64,000 nt of DNA from Hydractinia symbiolongicarpus (taxonomy: Eukaryota; Cnidaria; Hydrozoa; Anthoathecata; Hydractiniidae). The position numbers and the translations under genes were made by a program. This document shows, one piece after another, positions 38,521 to 51,354 of this stretch (positions are counted from its first letter, which is position 1; every line of letters starts with the position of its first letter). The notes beneath the pieces are model-generated. The model was not told the origin of the DNA. It did no database searches and saw only the letters and a program-made list of their open reading frames with translations. The DNA lies in the NCBI RefSeq assembly GCF_029227915.1, contig NC_079885.1:11605001-11669000 (forward strand). The letters are read 5' to 3'.

Positions 38521-41500
38521 CGAGTAGTTAATAGTTTCATTTGGTCTGTCATCATTACAAAATGTCCAATTTTAGGCAACTTCCTGAAAAATATAAAAAA
38601 GCTTAAATTTGTTAATATAAATAATCAATTACATTGCTGGTAAGCAGATAAAAGTTACTTCTGGGAAAATATCAAGATTCTTAAAATTTGGCTAGATAAT
38701 GGTGCACTTATGTGCAATGACTCAAAGAAAAAGTCAAAGTTGTGTTATTTCCCCTGAAGTAACATGGCAGAAAAAATTTTAATTTTAATTTCACTGTTAG
38801 TTTTTGATAATATATTTGATATTCTATTTCATCCACAGTGGTATTCACATCTTTATCAATCTGTCTAAGAGCACCAGGATAATAATATTGTCAATATATT
38901 GCTTTGTTGTCTTAACTACTATTAGAAGTCGCAGAGTATATTCTCACATTTTTACTATTCAATTTAATTTTCCTCAATAAAAAATATTTACTGCTACTGG
39001 CCATTCTTATTAACTGTACCATTTTGAAAATATTTATTCATTCACCCAAATAATTTATTCATTCACCCAAAAAATTATACGCCTATTCTTACAAAATGAC
39101 GTCATCTACGATCACGTGTACAAAATACCAATTTTTCCGAAATCTTTTGATGGTTGACAGGGGGAGAGCCATAATGCCCCTTTCTCCTCCTCCTTTCCCC
39201 CCAGCCCTAGGGTCAAAAGTTCCATAGTTATTAGGGTTAATCCATACTGATTGCGACTGTCATTTGCACACTGGGTAAACAGAACAAAGCTAATTTTGTA
39301 GAGATGAATTGTTGGCCAACATATAAAAAAACACGACAATTATGAGTTCAGAGACAAATGTATTAACGTTAATTAATTTAATAATATGATAAAAATATAG
39401 TAAATTTCTGATCATCCTTCGATTGTTTTTTTTCGTAATTTTCTTTTTCCATTTCTCAGTTCTTTTCTAATTACTTTCCTCCTACAACATGTGCATTCGC
39501 CTTCCCATACTCTCGCATTTTTGTACTGGATTTGTAATCAGTACTTCCATAGTTAAGACCCATCTTTTTCTCGTTGAGAATCAACTCCAACACTTCTCCT
39601 CTGAATCCTTTGTTCACGCCAATGTTTGTTTCATAATTCTCGAAACTAAAATCATAAAATATTTTTTATAGAATAAGAATTGTATTGATTTGAAGTTAGA
39701 GACCAGTTTTATATCTTTTAAGGTAGGGCGATGACAAACAGAATGCAGGCATATATAAAGATGTATATACCAAATGATATAACTTTTACTAAAAAGTAAT
39801 GTTTATAAATACAAAGGTTTTTTAAAATTAAAAAAAATTAAAAAAATAAAATTCACCTATCGACGTCATTAATGTAACCAACTGTCAAATCTTCAAAAGC
39901 TGGTATTTCACCAGGCCAGTTCTTTTCATGATTTATACCGTTTAATTTCACAGTAATTTTGCCAGCTGTGAGACTCACAGACGCTGTGTTCCAACCTCCC
40001 ATCAAAACATGACCGGCTTGAATTTTTTTATCTTCAGACCTATCCAGAAAGTGAAATAATAGTATAAAAATAGTTAAACTAATCATTTTTCTACAAAATA
40101 TATAACAAAAAAGTACAATACATAACTTAATAAAAAAACAGTTGAATTATTCTTATGCTTATAGCAAAAATTTGAATTCGATTACAACGGTTTAAAAAAG
40201 ATTTGCATATAATCGAATTAAGAACGCGTAGCCTATCGCAAAAGTTATCTGTCTTATTATTACTTATCAATGATGGGTGGAGATTATTGTGACCTTCAAC
40301 CTCCTTGCTAAGACATGACCTTTTAAAAAGTTGACTTTTGCCTTTAATAAATAGGGTAAAAAATGTCTCTTTATTTAAGACTCACCCAACACGAAGAGTG
40401 CCATCCCTTAAAATCGCCAATGATATGTATATCGTATTGTCACCAAGTACCATCAATGTCGATTGACGAATTTCTGGCTTGAAAACAATTTTAAATGATA
40501 ACGAATCCTCAACGTACAGCTCATTTGTACTTAGAACCAAATTTGAACCACCGCCAAAGAAGGGAGCATTGTCTAAAATAATATAACAAAAAATAGAGAC
40601 TTTATCAGCACTTTACAAAGAAGCTTAGTCATAATTTAACAGTATATAAAATTTAAATTACTAAACGTTATTTGTTTACAGCTACCTAATTAATTTGAAC
40701 AGTGAAGTTAAATGTTGGCAAAACTTTTACATAAGTTTCTTTTCTTCCAAGATCTCCGTGCTTACCTGTAACCGCAATTGAATCAAATTTCATGGATTGT
40801 TGATACTTTTTAAATAGATCGATATTACCAATTCCACTTTGTGTCAAATCCAAAACAGTCGTTCCCATGTCATTTGTAATCCTTTCAACACCCGTTAAAG
40901 AGATCCGCTTTTCATTATCACCAGTTGATAAAACAATAGAAGGAATTGGTGAAGTAGCGTCAAACTCCATGGACACCTCATAGTCCACATCACTTTCCGC
41001 TCCATCTTCAAAGTCTTTTTCCACACCAATGTCACAAGTCTCGATAAAAGACTTAGCACTAATGACAACCGTATCTTTAGATCCTTCTCCGAGATCAATA
41101 GATATGTCTTGATCATTTTCTAAGTCGCTTTTTGAACCGCAAACAAGTTTGACTTCATCATTTTGTGGAGAGCCAGCAGTAGTTGCTGTATTCATGTTTA
41201 CTTCTATTATTCTTCCATCTGTGTAAGACACGGGTAGACTACTGAGCGAGACTCCTCTACCATTCACCTTTAGATGAAAAGTGGTTTTCAGATCTAACAT
41301 TTTCATAATGAAGATTTGCTTTCTTGCTCCATCTTCCTCATCTCCATAAAGCATTAGTACTTTGTCATTCTTCAACGCTAACTTGTTTCTGTATTCACCT
41401 GGTAAAGTCAATTCAACTTGTGGCTTGTCATCACTTTTATCGATAATTACATACTTTCTGATGTAACCGTCGTTATCAGATTCTCTGATTGTTAATGTGT

Positions 41501-43535
41501 AGCGGTTATATCCGCGGTGATTAATAACAGCAAAATTTTCAACATTCTTATTATCTTTGTCATAATCATCTCCTAGATCCAGGCTGATTACATCGTCAAA
41601 TGGACTTGAATCAAACAATTTAACTCCTTCTACATTTCCGACGAACCTTCTCATATGTTGCCAAGTATCTGACCAACTTATTGATACCTGCCCACCACGA
41701 TTTGGGCTCCACCTTATTTTTCGGTAATAATATCGATATCCTAGTTTCCCATCACTTACTCGATAATAAATTCCGTTAAAGTACATTTTTTCACTCGTGT
41801 CTCCTTTATAAACCTTTTTTGCTAGGTGGCCAATACTATGGGACATGCCTGCAAACGACAGAACATCATAGCCAGTCCCAAGATCAGCTTCAAGCAACGC
41901 AGATGTACGATCTCCAGGATTGCGTGTATGGTCTCTTGCCTCTTTTGGAAACAAAAAGTGTGTAATTGCAAGAACGTCATTTCCTCCACCAGTCAAGACT
42001 TTAATCTTTTTCCCTGACTGCAATTTGCGCATGTCGTCTAACAGAACTACGTCATTTCCATTTCGATGAACTGCAGGTGTCCGTGATGTTTCTGTTCTTA
42101 CATCAAGCCCACGGTACTTTTCAGAAACTTCTTGGACGTAGTTAGTAAGGCAAAGCACAATCAATCCCTTGTTATGTTCTTCTGTTCTGGTGTTCTTTAA
42201 GCCAACAAAATCGAAGCCGACTTTTTCCAAGTAGGTTAATCCAGGTCGATTTTTTATGTTACAACTGTATGCACTTCTAGGTAATTTCTGTGTTGCATGC
42301 TGTAGAACACCATTTACATTGGCCTGTCCTTTGTAAGGTAGACAATTGAGATACTGGTTATTTTTGTTATCAGCGTAGGGATTTCGAACTGCATTGGAAT
42401 CACGGTCATTAAACGCTGGATTAAAATCACCAAATTCCACATTGTTCAGATCTTTTGGTAAGACTTTATTTCCATCACCCTGTGCCGTCTGTTGGATAAG
42501 ATCAGCGGACTGACCATCAGCGGAAGCCTTCCAACGGACGATGTTAGTTTGTGACATCACATAGCAGAAATCCCAGTCGTGAGCTTCAGTCTTTTTAAGA
42601 AAATCAGTAGCACTTTGAGACATTTCGACAGCTTTGTCCCTGTAAGTTACAACATCTTTGAATTTGTCCTCTAGCGCCATTTGTATTGTATATTTCGGTG
42701 TAGACATCATGTATGGTACTAAGGTTGCTACAATACCAAGAATGGCCCCAGTAATAGCAGCCACTGTTCCAATGATTGGTGCTCCGAGCGCTAATGCTGC
42801 GAAGAATCCCACAACTCCAACCACACCAGCAGCAATGCTAATTGCGGCAGAAACATAATCAGGAGATCCAGGTTCGGATGTAGTCAAAGCCCAAACATTT
42901 ACTCCTATTGATATTACATCGAGTAAAGGACCAAGTGCTTTCCCAGCTTTTCCACCAATTTTTAGCCATTTTTTCGCTTTTCCAAGTTTTTTATATAACC
43001 CAGGGTTGGACGTTTTGATAGCTTTAACTTCTGTTTTGAAAGCATCAATTTTTAAATCTTTCATATCCTCCAAAGACGATTCCAGTTCCATCATTTTTTT
43101 ATAGGTTTTCGGTTGCGGGTGATTTCTGTATCTAGCAGCTTCCTGTGCTTTGAGTAACATTTTTGAATTGTAATTGCGAACGGCCTCTTTTGTAGCTGAA
43201 AAAGCCTTAGATTTGACAAAGCTTTCCACAATATCTTGACTTGAAATTGGAACAAGAGACCCCATATCTAAAACGATCAAAGTAGTCAACGCTTGCTCTA
43301 ATGCAGTTTTGGCAGCATCATTTTCCCCTCGAATTAATTTTCCGTAAGCTTCAGTTGCGGCTTTAGCTCTATGATAGCCACCAAATATGGAATCTCCTGC
43401 CCCAATCAATGTTTCCACTTTGTTAATTATACTTGCTGTGACGTATTGATTGACATGTTGTTGCGACAAAATAGCTACGAGAAGGAAAATAAACAACATC
43501 TTTATTGTGTGTAAATAAAGCTTATTTACAAACAT
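38499..43535 (-). CDS. Secreted RTX/hemolysin-like protein with C-terminal laminin-G-like domain, four exons
   Basis: Exons (minus): 43535-40766, 40572-40386, 40039-39857 and 38583-38499. All borders are GT/AG (the first donor is ACAG|GTAAGC), phases 1, 2 and 2 agree, and the sum is 3225 bp, 1074 residues. Met13 gives a better signal peptide than Met1 (LFIFLLVAIL core). Residues about 40-200 are helical and basic. Two long hydrophobic segments (228-250, 252-275, Gly/Ala-rich) resemble membrane-inserting helices of bacterial RTX proteins. Residues about 490-700 hold degenerate RTX-type Asp/Gly turns (GNDVVLL, TGGGNDVLAI, GTGYDVLSF, DDVISLDLG). Exons 2-4 encode a laminin-G-like domain (NAPFFGGGSNLVLS, VLMGGWN..VSL, LTVGYIN, KLPKIGHFV). 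The large first exon without introns, joined to animal-type split exons, fits capture of a bacterial gene, which is an inference. Pore-forming activity is not shown. Reading exon 1 to its own stop at 40686 gives an alternative 949-residue form. Confidence 0.75.
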
Positions 43536-44589
43536 TCACAGCGTGAACTGTGAAAAAAATCAAAATTATGCAGATTTTCATTTTCACCTTCTGCATAAAC
43601 TTTTCACGCATCATTGTTTTTCTTTAAAAATGAAAATGAATGTGATCATGTTAAACCTATAAACATAATCGCGTGTGGGTTTTTTAAGTATTCTGTAACC
43701 AAAACGCTTTAAAACTGTGAAAGCAAATATTACCACCCCTACAAATATTACCACCCACTTTTTTCCTTTTTACCAATAGTCTGACAATTCCTTAATGATT
43801 CATGTGAAACAAAAGTGTTTTTGAAAACATTGCAAAATATATTGGCTAATCTTTTTTATTTTTTTGTAAGAGTCAAATCATTAGCTCGAGTTTTTCTTTT
43901 AGAGAAATATCAAATGTCCATGGTACTGCTGCCGCATCTTTTGAGAGAAGATTTATCCAACCTATTCCAAAATTTTGGCAAAAAGACTTATGTTCAAATA
44001 TGTGCTACTGGTTGTGTTCCTAAGTTATCAGATGTGTTAGGACGGGTGCAACATATCGTGTCGTGATTGATGGTAATGAGAAGGATGCGGCATAGCCTCA
44101 TTATGGCTTTCGAAGTAGTGTCCTCCCTGCATTACTTGTTTAACTTGGCGTATCCTACATGCTTAGAAGCCTTTTTCAGTTTTATTTAGAAACATGTTAT
44201 AAAATAAAAGGATGGTACAGCACCCAATTCGAAAGTGCTGAAGCTAATTTCCAAGTTAAATGAAATTTAATATTTTTTAGATTTTATCTTTCATCTTAAC
44301 TCTGTTTATAGAAAACGAATAACACTTGCTATATTCCGTTGTGTAGATCTGGAGTATTCTTAAATGTCTAAATATTGCTGCGTCAGTTTATGGTATACGC
44401 ATGTCTCTTAAAAACGTTGTTTCCCATACTTTTTCTGAAAGCGAAGCTACTTCATAGTGCCAAGAGAGATTTATCTTTTTACGGGTTGTTGTAATTAATT
44501 TTGTTCAGTTTGAAATTTTGATCAATCATCATTTGAGATTTTCTTAAAACTGTCCGCGTCAAAATAGTTTTTTAGGTTGTATTTTGCAG
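43536..44589. other. Upstream region of the RTX/LamG gene; no clear gene
   Basis: Would hold the minus-strand promoter. The motif aaatattaccacccc is repeated at 43728 and 43744. An ORF at 43815-44066, behind an acceptor-like tttcttttag at about 43900, has no domain that I know. Confidence 0.4.
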
Positions 44590-44729
44590 ACCAGAATATT
44601 CAGAAAAAAACTCGTGTGGTCCATCTTTCAATTTTCTGTGAACAGTTGAAAGGTGACATGGAAGACGTAGAACCTCTCATGTTAGATAAAGATGATGAGG
44701 AAACAGATGAAGTTAATATTATGTATTAA
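44590..44729 (+). CDS. Candidate terminal exon of an unidentified gene
   Basis: The acceptor TTTTGCAG|AC is followed by 46 open codons with KKTRVVHLSIFCEQLKG, then an acidic tail (EPLMLDKDDEETDEVN) and TAA. The acidic C-terminus and clean acceptor look exonic. No upstream exon was found in the window, so it may belong to a gene with distant exons or be a remnant. Confidence 0.25.
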
Positions 44730-44964
44730 TTTGGAAAATAGATATTGTGTTTAAAATTCTATTATTTATTTAGCCCGCCTTCTATTAAGCCCTTCGTCTA
44801 AAACCTCCAGAATTTAATAAGCCCCCAGGGGGCTAAAAAGAGGAATTACGGTATTTAGAATTGGTTTACATATATAGTAAAAATAACATAAGTAAAAGAA
44901 ACAAAGTTTATTATAAAACATTCATAATACATTGTCACGGGCAAATCGAACACTGATACGAAAG

Positions 44965-44999
44965 CTATGATACGAAACATATTGTGTTTCGTATCATAG
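44965..44999. repeat. 15-bp-arm hairpin
   Basis: CTATGATACGAAACA and its inverse TGTTTCGTATCATAG, with a 5-base loop. A partial third copy (gatacgaaag) lies just to the left. It may be the end of a decayed foldback element. Confidence 0.75.
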
Positions 45000-45039
45000 A
45001 TTTAAGCTTGACTCTATTAGAATTCAGAATATCAACTGT

Positions 45040-45320
45040 TCCTACAGGAAGAAATATACTTACAGGTTGGTGTTGTAAAATGATCAACTGAAATTTATCA
45101 GGATTTGCAACCATTCCGTTCTGACCAAACCATTTTAATAATACTCTTTACATCAACATTCCGCTTCCTAATGACATTACCTAATTTAATGTGTTGTGCA
45201 AAGTTACAAATTGAAGAATAAGAAACAATAAAACATGTCGTTCATAAAAATTTTTAACAAAATAGGTTCTAGTACGGAACCTTGAGGAACTCCCAAAAGT
45301 ACCTGAAGTTAATAGCCTAA
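45040..45320 (-). pseudogene. LINE reverse transcriptase remnant
   Basis: The minus-strand translation gives LGVPQGSVLEPILLKIFMND at about 45300-45240, the RT box 4 consensus. After stops, KWFGQNGMVANPDKFQLIIL follows (about 45140-45070), the thumb region of CR1/L2/Rex-type LINEs. The YADD box between them is eroded. Only about 280 bp remain. Confidence 0.8.
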
Positions 45321-45329
45321 AAGGCTTAG

Positions 45330-46058
45330 ATATGAATAAAGAAATTTAACACTATCAATGCCTAGACCATACACATAAAGCTTGGCAACTTTGCAGCACA
45401 TCGAGCCATTTTCGGATCAAATTTTGACAATTAAAAGTTTTATTAAATTTTGCGGGTCATGTTTGGGATAAAATAAAGACACAGTTTTCTTTAAATGGCG
45501 TGTTTAGTATGTTAACCTAAAACACATATTAGAATATTTACATAAATAACAAGGTTCAAAAAATACCAGCACTATTTTGTGAGTTAATTTTAAGAAGTCT
45601 TTACGATAGTAAAACATATGAAAACACACAAAACAGGAAAAAATATTCTTGAAGTTTTTTCGACAAAAGTCCGTTACTATTACTTTGTAGTCAAAATTCA
45701 CGAAATTCACTAAAAAATGAAGTATGCTTAAAAATATGTTTGTACAATGCATAATCACTTAAGTCCGTTTCAATAGAAATTACCACTGTAAACACTATCT
45801 ACAATATGTGATAAAAATTCACCTAAAAGTTCACAATGTTTTGTAATATTTTTTACATAAAAGAAAAAATTATTAAGCGAAACAAAAACAAAGTTTGAGC
45901 AGCATTCAACTGTATTGGACAATAGATGGTAAAACCTTGCTGGCAATATACTGTTGTAATGTAAAACGGCCTTTATAGAGAACGATACAACAAATATACC
46001 TTTTTGTATTATAGACATTTGCTTTACAAGTACCCCCACAACCTCAATATCACTGTCA
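45330..46058. other. No recognisable gene
   Basis: Two minus ORFs (45504-45758 and 45770-46039) are Phe/Cys-rich AT artefacts without a family. Confidence 0.5.
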
Positions 46059-46250
46059 TTAAGGGCTGTTTATATGGGAAAATGAATTACCCCCTTATGA
46101 AAATCTCGATCATGCGCATTCGATAGGTGGGTAAATATTTTTTCCATTTGAACGCAACTAAATTTTTGGGTTTATTTACAAGCCCAGATCTAAGCCTGAA
46201 ATCATTTTACCGGCTACGGAGGAAATAATTCTCATATGAACAGACCCTTA
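46059..46250. mobile_element. MITE with imperfect terminal inverted repeats
   Basis: Left end AGGGCTGTTTATATGGGAA and right end, inverted, AGGGTCTGTTCATATGAGAA, about 190 bp. Both ends are flanked by TA (TTAAGGG and CCCTTAG), consistent with a TA or TWA target duplication (Tc1/mariner or PIF/Harbinger type). Non-coding. Confidence 0.6.
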
Positions 46251-46738
46251 GGATATTTGAGGATATATATATTTCACATCTTTACAGTTTTTATTTTTCA
46301 GAATAAAATCTGGCCAACATTCAATTTTTAGGTGTGAAAAGACACTATTAGGCTATCAAATCCAATAGGGCCCCCTATCCTAAATAGAAAAGCTTATAAG
46401 CATTATTAAGCCGATGTTTGTGCTATTAGAATAGGGCCTCAGTTAACAAACAAAATATTAGAATGAAAAATTATAACACCTACGAAACTATTTTTTCCAG
46501 TTAAAACGTAGCTTTTTAAGCCTTTACAGTTTTTTGTACCTGCTACGAGGGAAAACTAGTTCTAAGCTAGAAATATGCAGTAGATGAAAATTACAATTCA
46601 ATCCTTAAGGTAATAAACATCATTTCAACCTGATGTTACAGTTAACAATACTGACACCTAATTAAATTAAAATCACATATATTTGAATCACTAATTTGCT
46701 CGCTCCGGCTAGATTTTGGTTTTCAACAAGTTCTTTCT

Positions 46739-47339
46739 TTAACCAAATCTGTTGTCCTTCTTAATGACTTTTTCTTTTCGTCGTTTTTTACTATTTTGAA
46801 TAAGAATGAAAGCACAGATGGCAGTCAATACACACATGCCAACATTCGTACCAACACGACGTCTGTTAAATGCTTTCTCCATGACACTTTGTCTAAGAAT
46901 TTTAAAAAAAACAAAAATTATATTTACTGAAAATCGCGAAATTCCTGAAGCCTATAAAACTTAAAACATTATTCCTAACAAAAACATTTTTTTTAAAAAA
47001 AAATGGCAGGAATTTACTTACGCGAGTTAAGTGTCTGCAAAATTTGCAAAAAAATGTTCCACAAAACTAGTTCCCTCTGTGGTGTTTACATGGAACTCCC
47101 CCATCGGTTCGAAATTTCACTTCTGTTAATTGAGTTTCTCAAACTCAAACTCAAATAAACAGTTTAAAAAATACACAACGAATCAAAGTAACTCAAAACG
47201 GTATATAAATGGCCTTTTAGAATTTTCCAGTTTCTGTTTCAAACAGTTATCATAAAACTTACGATACTTCTGGTCCTATGCTTTCTGCCGGTAACGACCT
47301 TGTTATCCGTAACCAAAACCTGTCAGCTGGTGTTGTCAT
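46739..47339 (-). CDS. Small single-pass membrane protein, 76 aa, two exons
   Basis: Exon 1 is 47339-47263 (MTTPADRFWLRITRSLPAES...) and ends at the donor GTAAGT. Exon 2 is 46892-46739 (acceptor TTCTTAG). The phase-2 junction keeps the frame, and the sum of 231 bp is a multiple of three. One transmembrane segment lies at about residues 43-58 (VGMCVLTAICAFILI), preceded by KAFNRRRVG and followed by a highly basic tail (NSKKRRKEKVIKK). The basic N-terminus without acidic residues at its start and the small size suggest a mitochondrial inner-membrane or ER protein, which is inference. I do not recognise the family. Good splice sites on both sides make it more credible than the nearby ORFs. Confidence 0.55.
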
Positions 47340-48646
47340 GTGCTGCGGAATTTTCGAGTCTGCAGAACCTACAATGCCATAAAGTTTAATTAGCAGCCTG
47401 TCACTTTTTTTTAGATAGTTAAGAAGATTGGAGGAAACTCAAAAAGATCAAGGTATAAAAGATTTAAGGAGGTTAATTTTTCTTAAGGAAAAAGATACTT
47501 GAGTTTAAAACAAGACTCTAAATGTAATAACTGCAGCAAAAAATATTTCCTTTTATCTCAGGAAGTTTCTGGTAAAAATATTTTATCACTCTTTAATGAT
47601 TTTAGTACTTACAGGTCTTTTCATATTTTTCGCTCTGTTAAAGAGTTGTTCCTTATAATTTTTGTCATATTTCATGGTTATTTAGGACATAGAAAATGGT
47701 CAAGGCTGATCTCTATTAAGCGAATTTTGGTATAAGGTTTATTTACGTAAAATTGCATAACATGAGCTGCTAGCTGAGATTGTCAAAGGAGTTGAAACAG
47801 TTTGAACTTTTTCAGTGATCTTTGGCGATTTTTGACGTAACAAATCTTTGACAGCGCATCAGAATCAAAATTAAAAACATTATGCTTAAAAAATGTGCTA
47901 AAATATTTTTCTGCAGAAAAATAAAACTAAAATTTATGTTTTTAGAAAGTGCATTCAATTTTTAGGTTTCTTATAGAGCCTCTTGTTTAAATTCAGGGAT
48001 TTTTAGAGTTTTTTGGGTCTGCTAGACACCCTAGATTGACCTTTTAGTCGTTTTAGGTTAATATTATTGATAGAGGAAAATCTTTAACTATATACCTGAC
48101 ATGGGTTTTATCAACTCCACCAAAGGTTTTCTTATCCATCTTTTAAATAAGGAGCTCTCCATCAAACTCAGGTGCAGTAATTAATTACAAATCTAAACAA
48201 TACAATCATCATTGTCAGAATTATTACTTAAAAATTATAGCTTTTGACTATTTGAGCTGGAATGTAGCTATTATAGATTATAAAGCTCATGTTTATATAC
48301 GGACATAATCATATCATGTTGTGTAATGTAAGTTTAATTCTTTTTTTGTTTTTCTTCTTGGATATTACCAGGTACATTATTTAGCACACTATTTTAAAAG
48401 TTACTAAATTCTGGCATAGATTGAATTTGGCAGTTATCTAAAATTTGGAACCAACAAATAATTTAAATTCATTTTTAATGAGCATCTAAAAGTGAGTATT
48501 TTGATGTAAGGACTATAAATTACTTTGCCACAGTCAACAAGAAAGTGTTTCGATATGATATATGTATATTACAAAACGTTGTTTAAAAAAGGCACAAAGT
48601 TTTCAGAGATATTTCCTATTTCCTCACCCAACACAGCAGAACAAAA
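47340..48646. other. No recognisable gene
   Basis: 5' flank of the small membrane protein gene. The 47499-47735 ORF has no domain. Confidence 0.4.
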
Positions 48647-50090
48647 CTAATTCCCTTTTCCTAACATCATCATTCTTGGCTTAACGTCCGTTTTCCATGC
48701 TAACATGGGTTGGATGGGGTATATATTAATGACCCTCTTCCAATCTGATCTAGACTGTGTTAGATCTAAACTCAACTTCTTCTGTATCAAGTCTGTCCTT
48801 ATAACCTCCTGCCAAGTCTTTCTCGGTCTGCCTCTGGGCTTTGCCCCAGGAACTATCAAGTCTCAACATTTTCTTACCCAATTATACTCCTCCATTCTTT
48901 CCAAGTGCCATAGCCAATTCAATCTTCTTATCTGGATAACATCTTTAATTCTACGGATACTTAGCCTGCTTAAGCTCATCTGAACTCTTTCTGTCTCTCA
49001 GACTGGCGTTACACATCCACCTAACCATTCTCACATCATTCCTTTCTAAACGGTCAAGATCTTTCTGCTTCACTGCCCATGTCTCACTACCGTACAACAT
49101 AACACTTCTTACACAGGCCTCATACGACCTACCTTTTACCTCAATTGACAAGACTCTGCTAGTCAACAAAGGAAGTAACTCTCTAAACGTTTTCCAAGCA
49201 GAACCTATCCTGCAAGTAACACTTCTTCCAACACCCCCTTCACTGCACAACATATCACCTAAGTAACAGAAGTTCTCAACTATCTCTAACGAGCCACTCT
49301 TGTACATCATTAAAGCTGGAAATACTTTATTCTCTATAATCTCACCTTTGCAACGCTTGCATACGAACTGAATGTCAGCTCTTAACCTTCCACCAATACT
49401 AATGCACTTCTTATCTACCCAATGCTTGCAAGTCTGACAAAAAATTGAGTTACTACCATCCCCTTTCCTGCAAACTCCACAAGGCCACATTCCAACTACA
49501 AGGTCACACTTAGCTGCAATGCTACTAATCATGACTTTAGACTTTGCTGTGTTCACCCTTAGCCCTTTCTCTTCTAGTCCTTTCTTCCACTTCTCAAACG
49601 TTTCAACTAATTCTTCCATCAACTCTGCTATGAGAACCAAGTCATCTGCATACAATAACTCCCATGGACAACCTGTTCTGAACTTCATCGACAGTGCTTC
49701 TAAGACTAGAACAAACAACAAAAGACTAAGTACAGAACCCTGATGTACACCAACATTTACACTAAATTCTTTACTAAGTGAATCATTAATCCTGACACAA
49801 CTTCTAGCATTGCTGTACATAGACTGTACCATCGTAACTAGCCACTCATTCACACCTAATTTTCTCATAGCTCACCAAATAACTTTACGTGGCACTCTAT
49901 CACAAGCTTTCTCTAAATCTACAAAGGCAAAATAGAGATTCTTTCGCTTTCCTAAATATTTTTCCTAAAGCTGTCTGAGTAGAAATATTGCATCTGTAGT
50001 GCCACGCCCTGGAACAAAACCAAATTGCATCTTATCTATATCAATTCTTTCTCTAAGTAACTTATCAATCACTCATACATTTCACAAAGT
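48647..50090 (-). pseudogene. Non-LTR retrotransposon (LINE) reverse transcriptase, 5' truncated
   Basis: Reading minus from 50090, GFVPGRGTTDAIFLLRQL, stop, VDLEKACDRVPRKVIW, stop (RT boxes 2-3) lead into a 305-codon frame. That frame has VGVHQGSVLSLLLFVLVLEA, catalytic YADDLVLIAE, and an inserted Cys finger (CGVCRKGDGSNSIFCQTCKH...C..C). The tail FCYLGDMLC...LYGSETWAVK..D..RLERND.RM.RWMC follows. A frameshift near 48960 moves on to GRPRKTW (48647-48859). The zinc-finger insert between palm and thumb is typical of a LINE group abundant in marine invertebrates. The 5' end is cut at about 50090, as expected from incomplete reverse transcription. Dead: two stops and a frameshift. Confidence 0.85.
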
Positions 50091-51354
50091 TTGATAAATG
50101 CACAGAAAAATGACTATTCACAAATTAGCAAATTATTGACTTTCCTTATCCCATAAGAAAGTTAACTTTCACTTTCAACAACTCAGTAAAAATATTGCAT
50201 TAAATTATATAAAGGCCAGGATACAGTTGTATAATATCATTAAATATATTTTATAATACAGTTAAAATTTTTCTACAATATACTTATAATTTGTTAAAAT
50301 ATCGTTATAATTTCATTTAATTTCATAAAATCGTTGCCACAACAACGCTAGCAGATAATAGATCTATTGGCATTCAAAACCAGATCACCAACAATATTAT
50401 TAAAATCAAACTCATTTGATTTTATTCAAATATTATAACCATGCAGCAAATTATGAGGTTATGACGCACATGCTAGGTGTTGAAATTATACATTGGGGTT
50501 GTGTTTGGAGTCATAGTTTTATAGACCAGATAATTATGTGCTCTACTTTGTCACGACTAGTTCCACACATGGAAACTGTCCCATTAAATTCAGACTAAAC
50601 TTGGTAAAAAAAACTTTTGTAAGATTTTGACAACAAATTTTTCTGGTTTAAATGTTCTTGTCAATGACAAAATAACATGAAAACAAGGCTAGCAATTAGG
50701 AAAGGAGGTTTTTTACAGGCAAGGTTCATACTATGTCAAATTTTCTTCTTATGAAGTTGTCTTTACAATGATCAAATAACATGAAAATGAGGCTAGAGAT
50801 GTGTAACAGTTTTACTACGCCATATAATGTTATACAGTCAAACCTGTAGCTATGACACATTGGTTACATTTATACATGTGGCAACCATCCATTTTAGGAA
50901 CCGCACCGTACCACATGGCCAATCTTTTAAGTGATCAACTTCACACAGTGGCTCAGTTTTTCAAAGGCATCTGCAAATTATCATATAAAATTTAAATAAG
51001 ATGGAGCTATATGCATTGTAAACTAAAAACTTCTTCTTAACAAATTGCACTAAAGTTAGTATATTATATATGTTAAGTGAGCCAAAAGCTGTCGTATTGG
51101 AGTAAAATTGAAATTACAAAATATATACGCTTTGAATATCAAAATTAGCCACCCCAAAGGGCTGACAACATGAGTGGCCTTTTTCCTAAAATACTGTCCT
51201 GTGATTGGTTTAATAGTATCACATGAAATTTTCCTTAAAAATATCACATCAAAGTTGTGTAGCTATATGTTATTCCAAAATGTTTAGAATGAAAAGAGCA
51301 TAAAGAAGTAAAAAGCAAATTCATTAAAGCTAGTTATCTATACATCCTACGTAG
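50091..51354. other. No recognisable gene
   Basis: AT-rich. Near-identical phrases aaataacatgaaaacaaggctag and aaataacatgaaaatgaggctag at about 50670 and 50775 suggest a short, decayed duplication. Nothing else. Confidence 0.5.

Noticed and set aside
43815-44066. 83-codon plus ORF near the RTX gene promoter
   Set aside because: Acceptor-like sequence lies inside it, but no domain and no partner exon could be identified.
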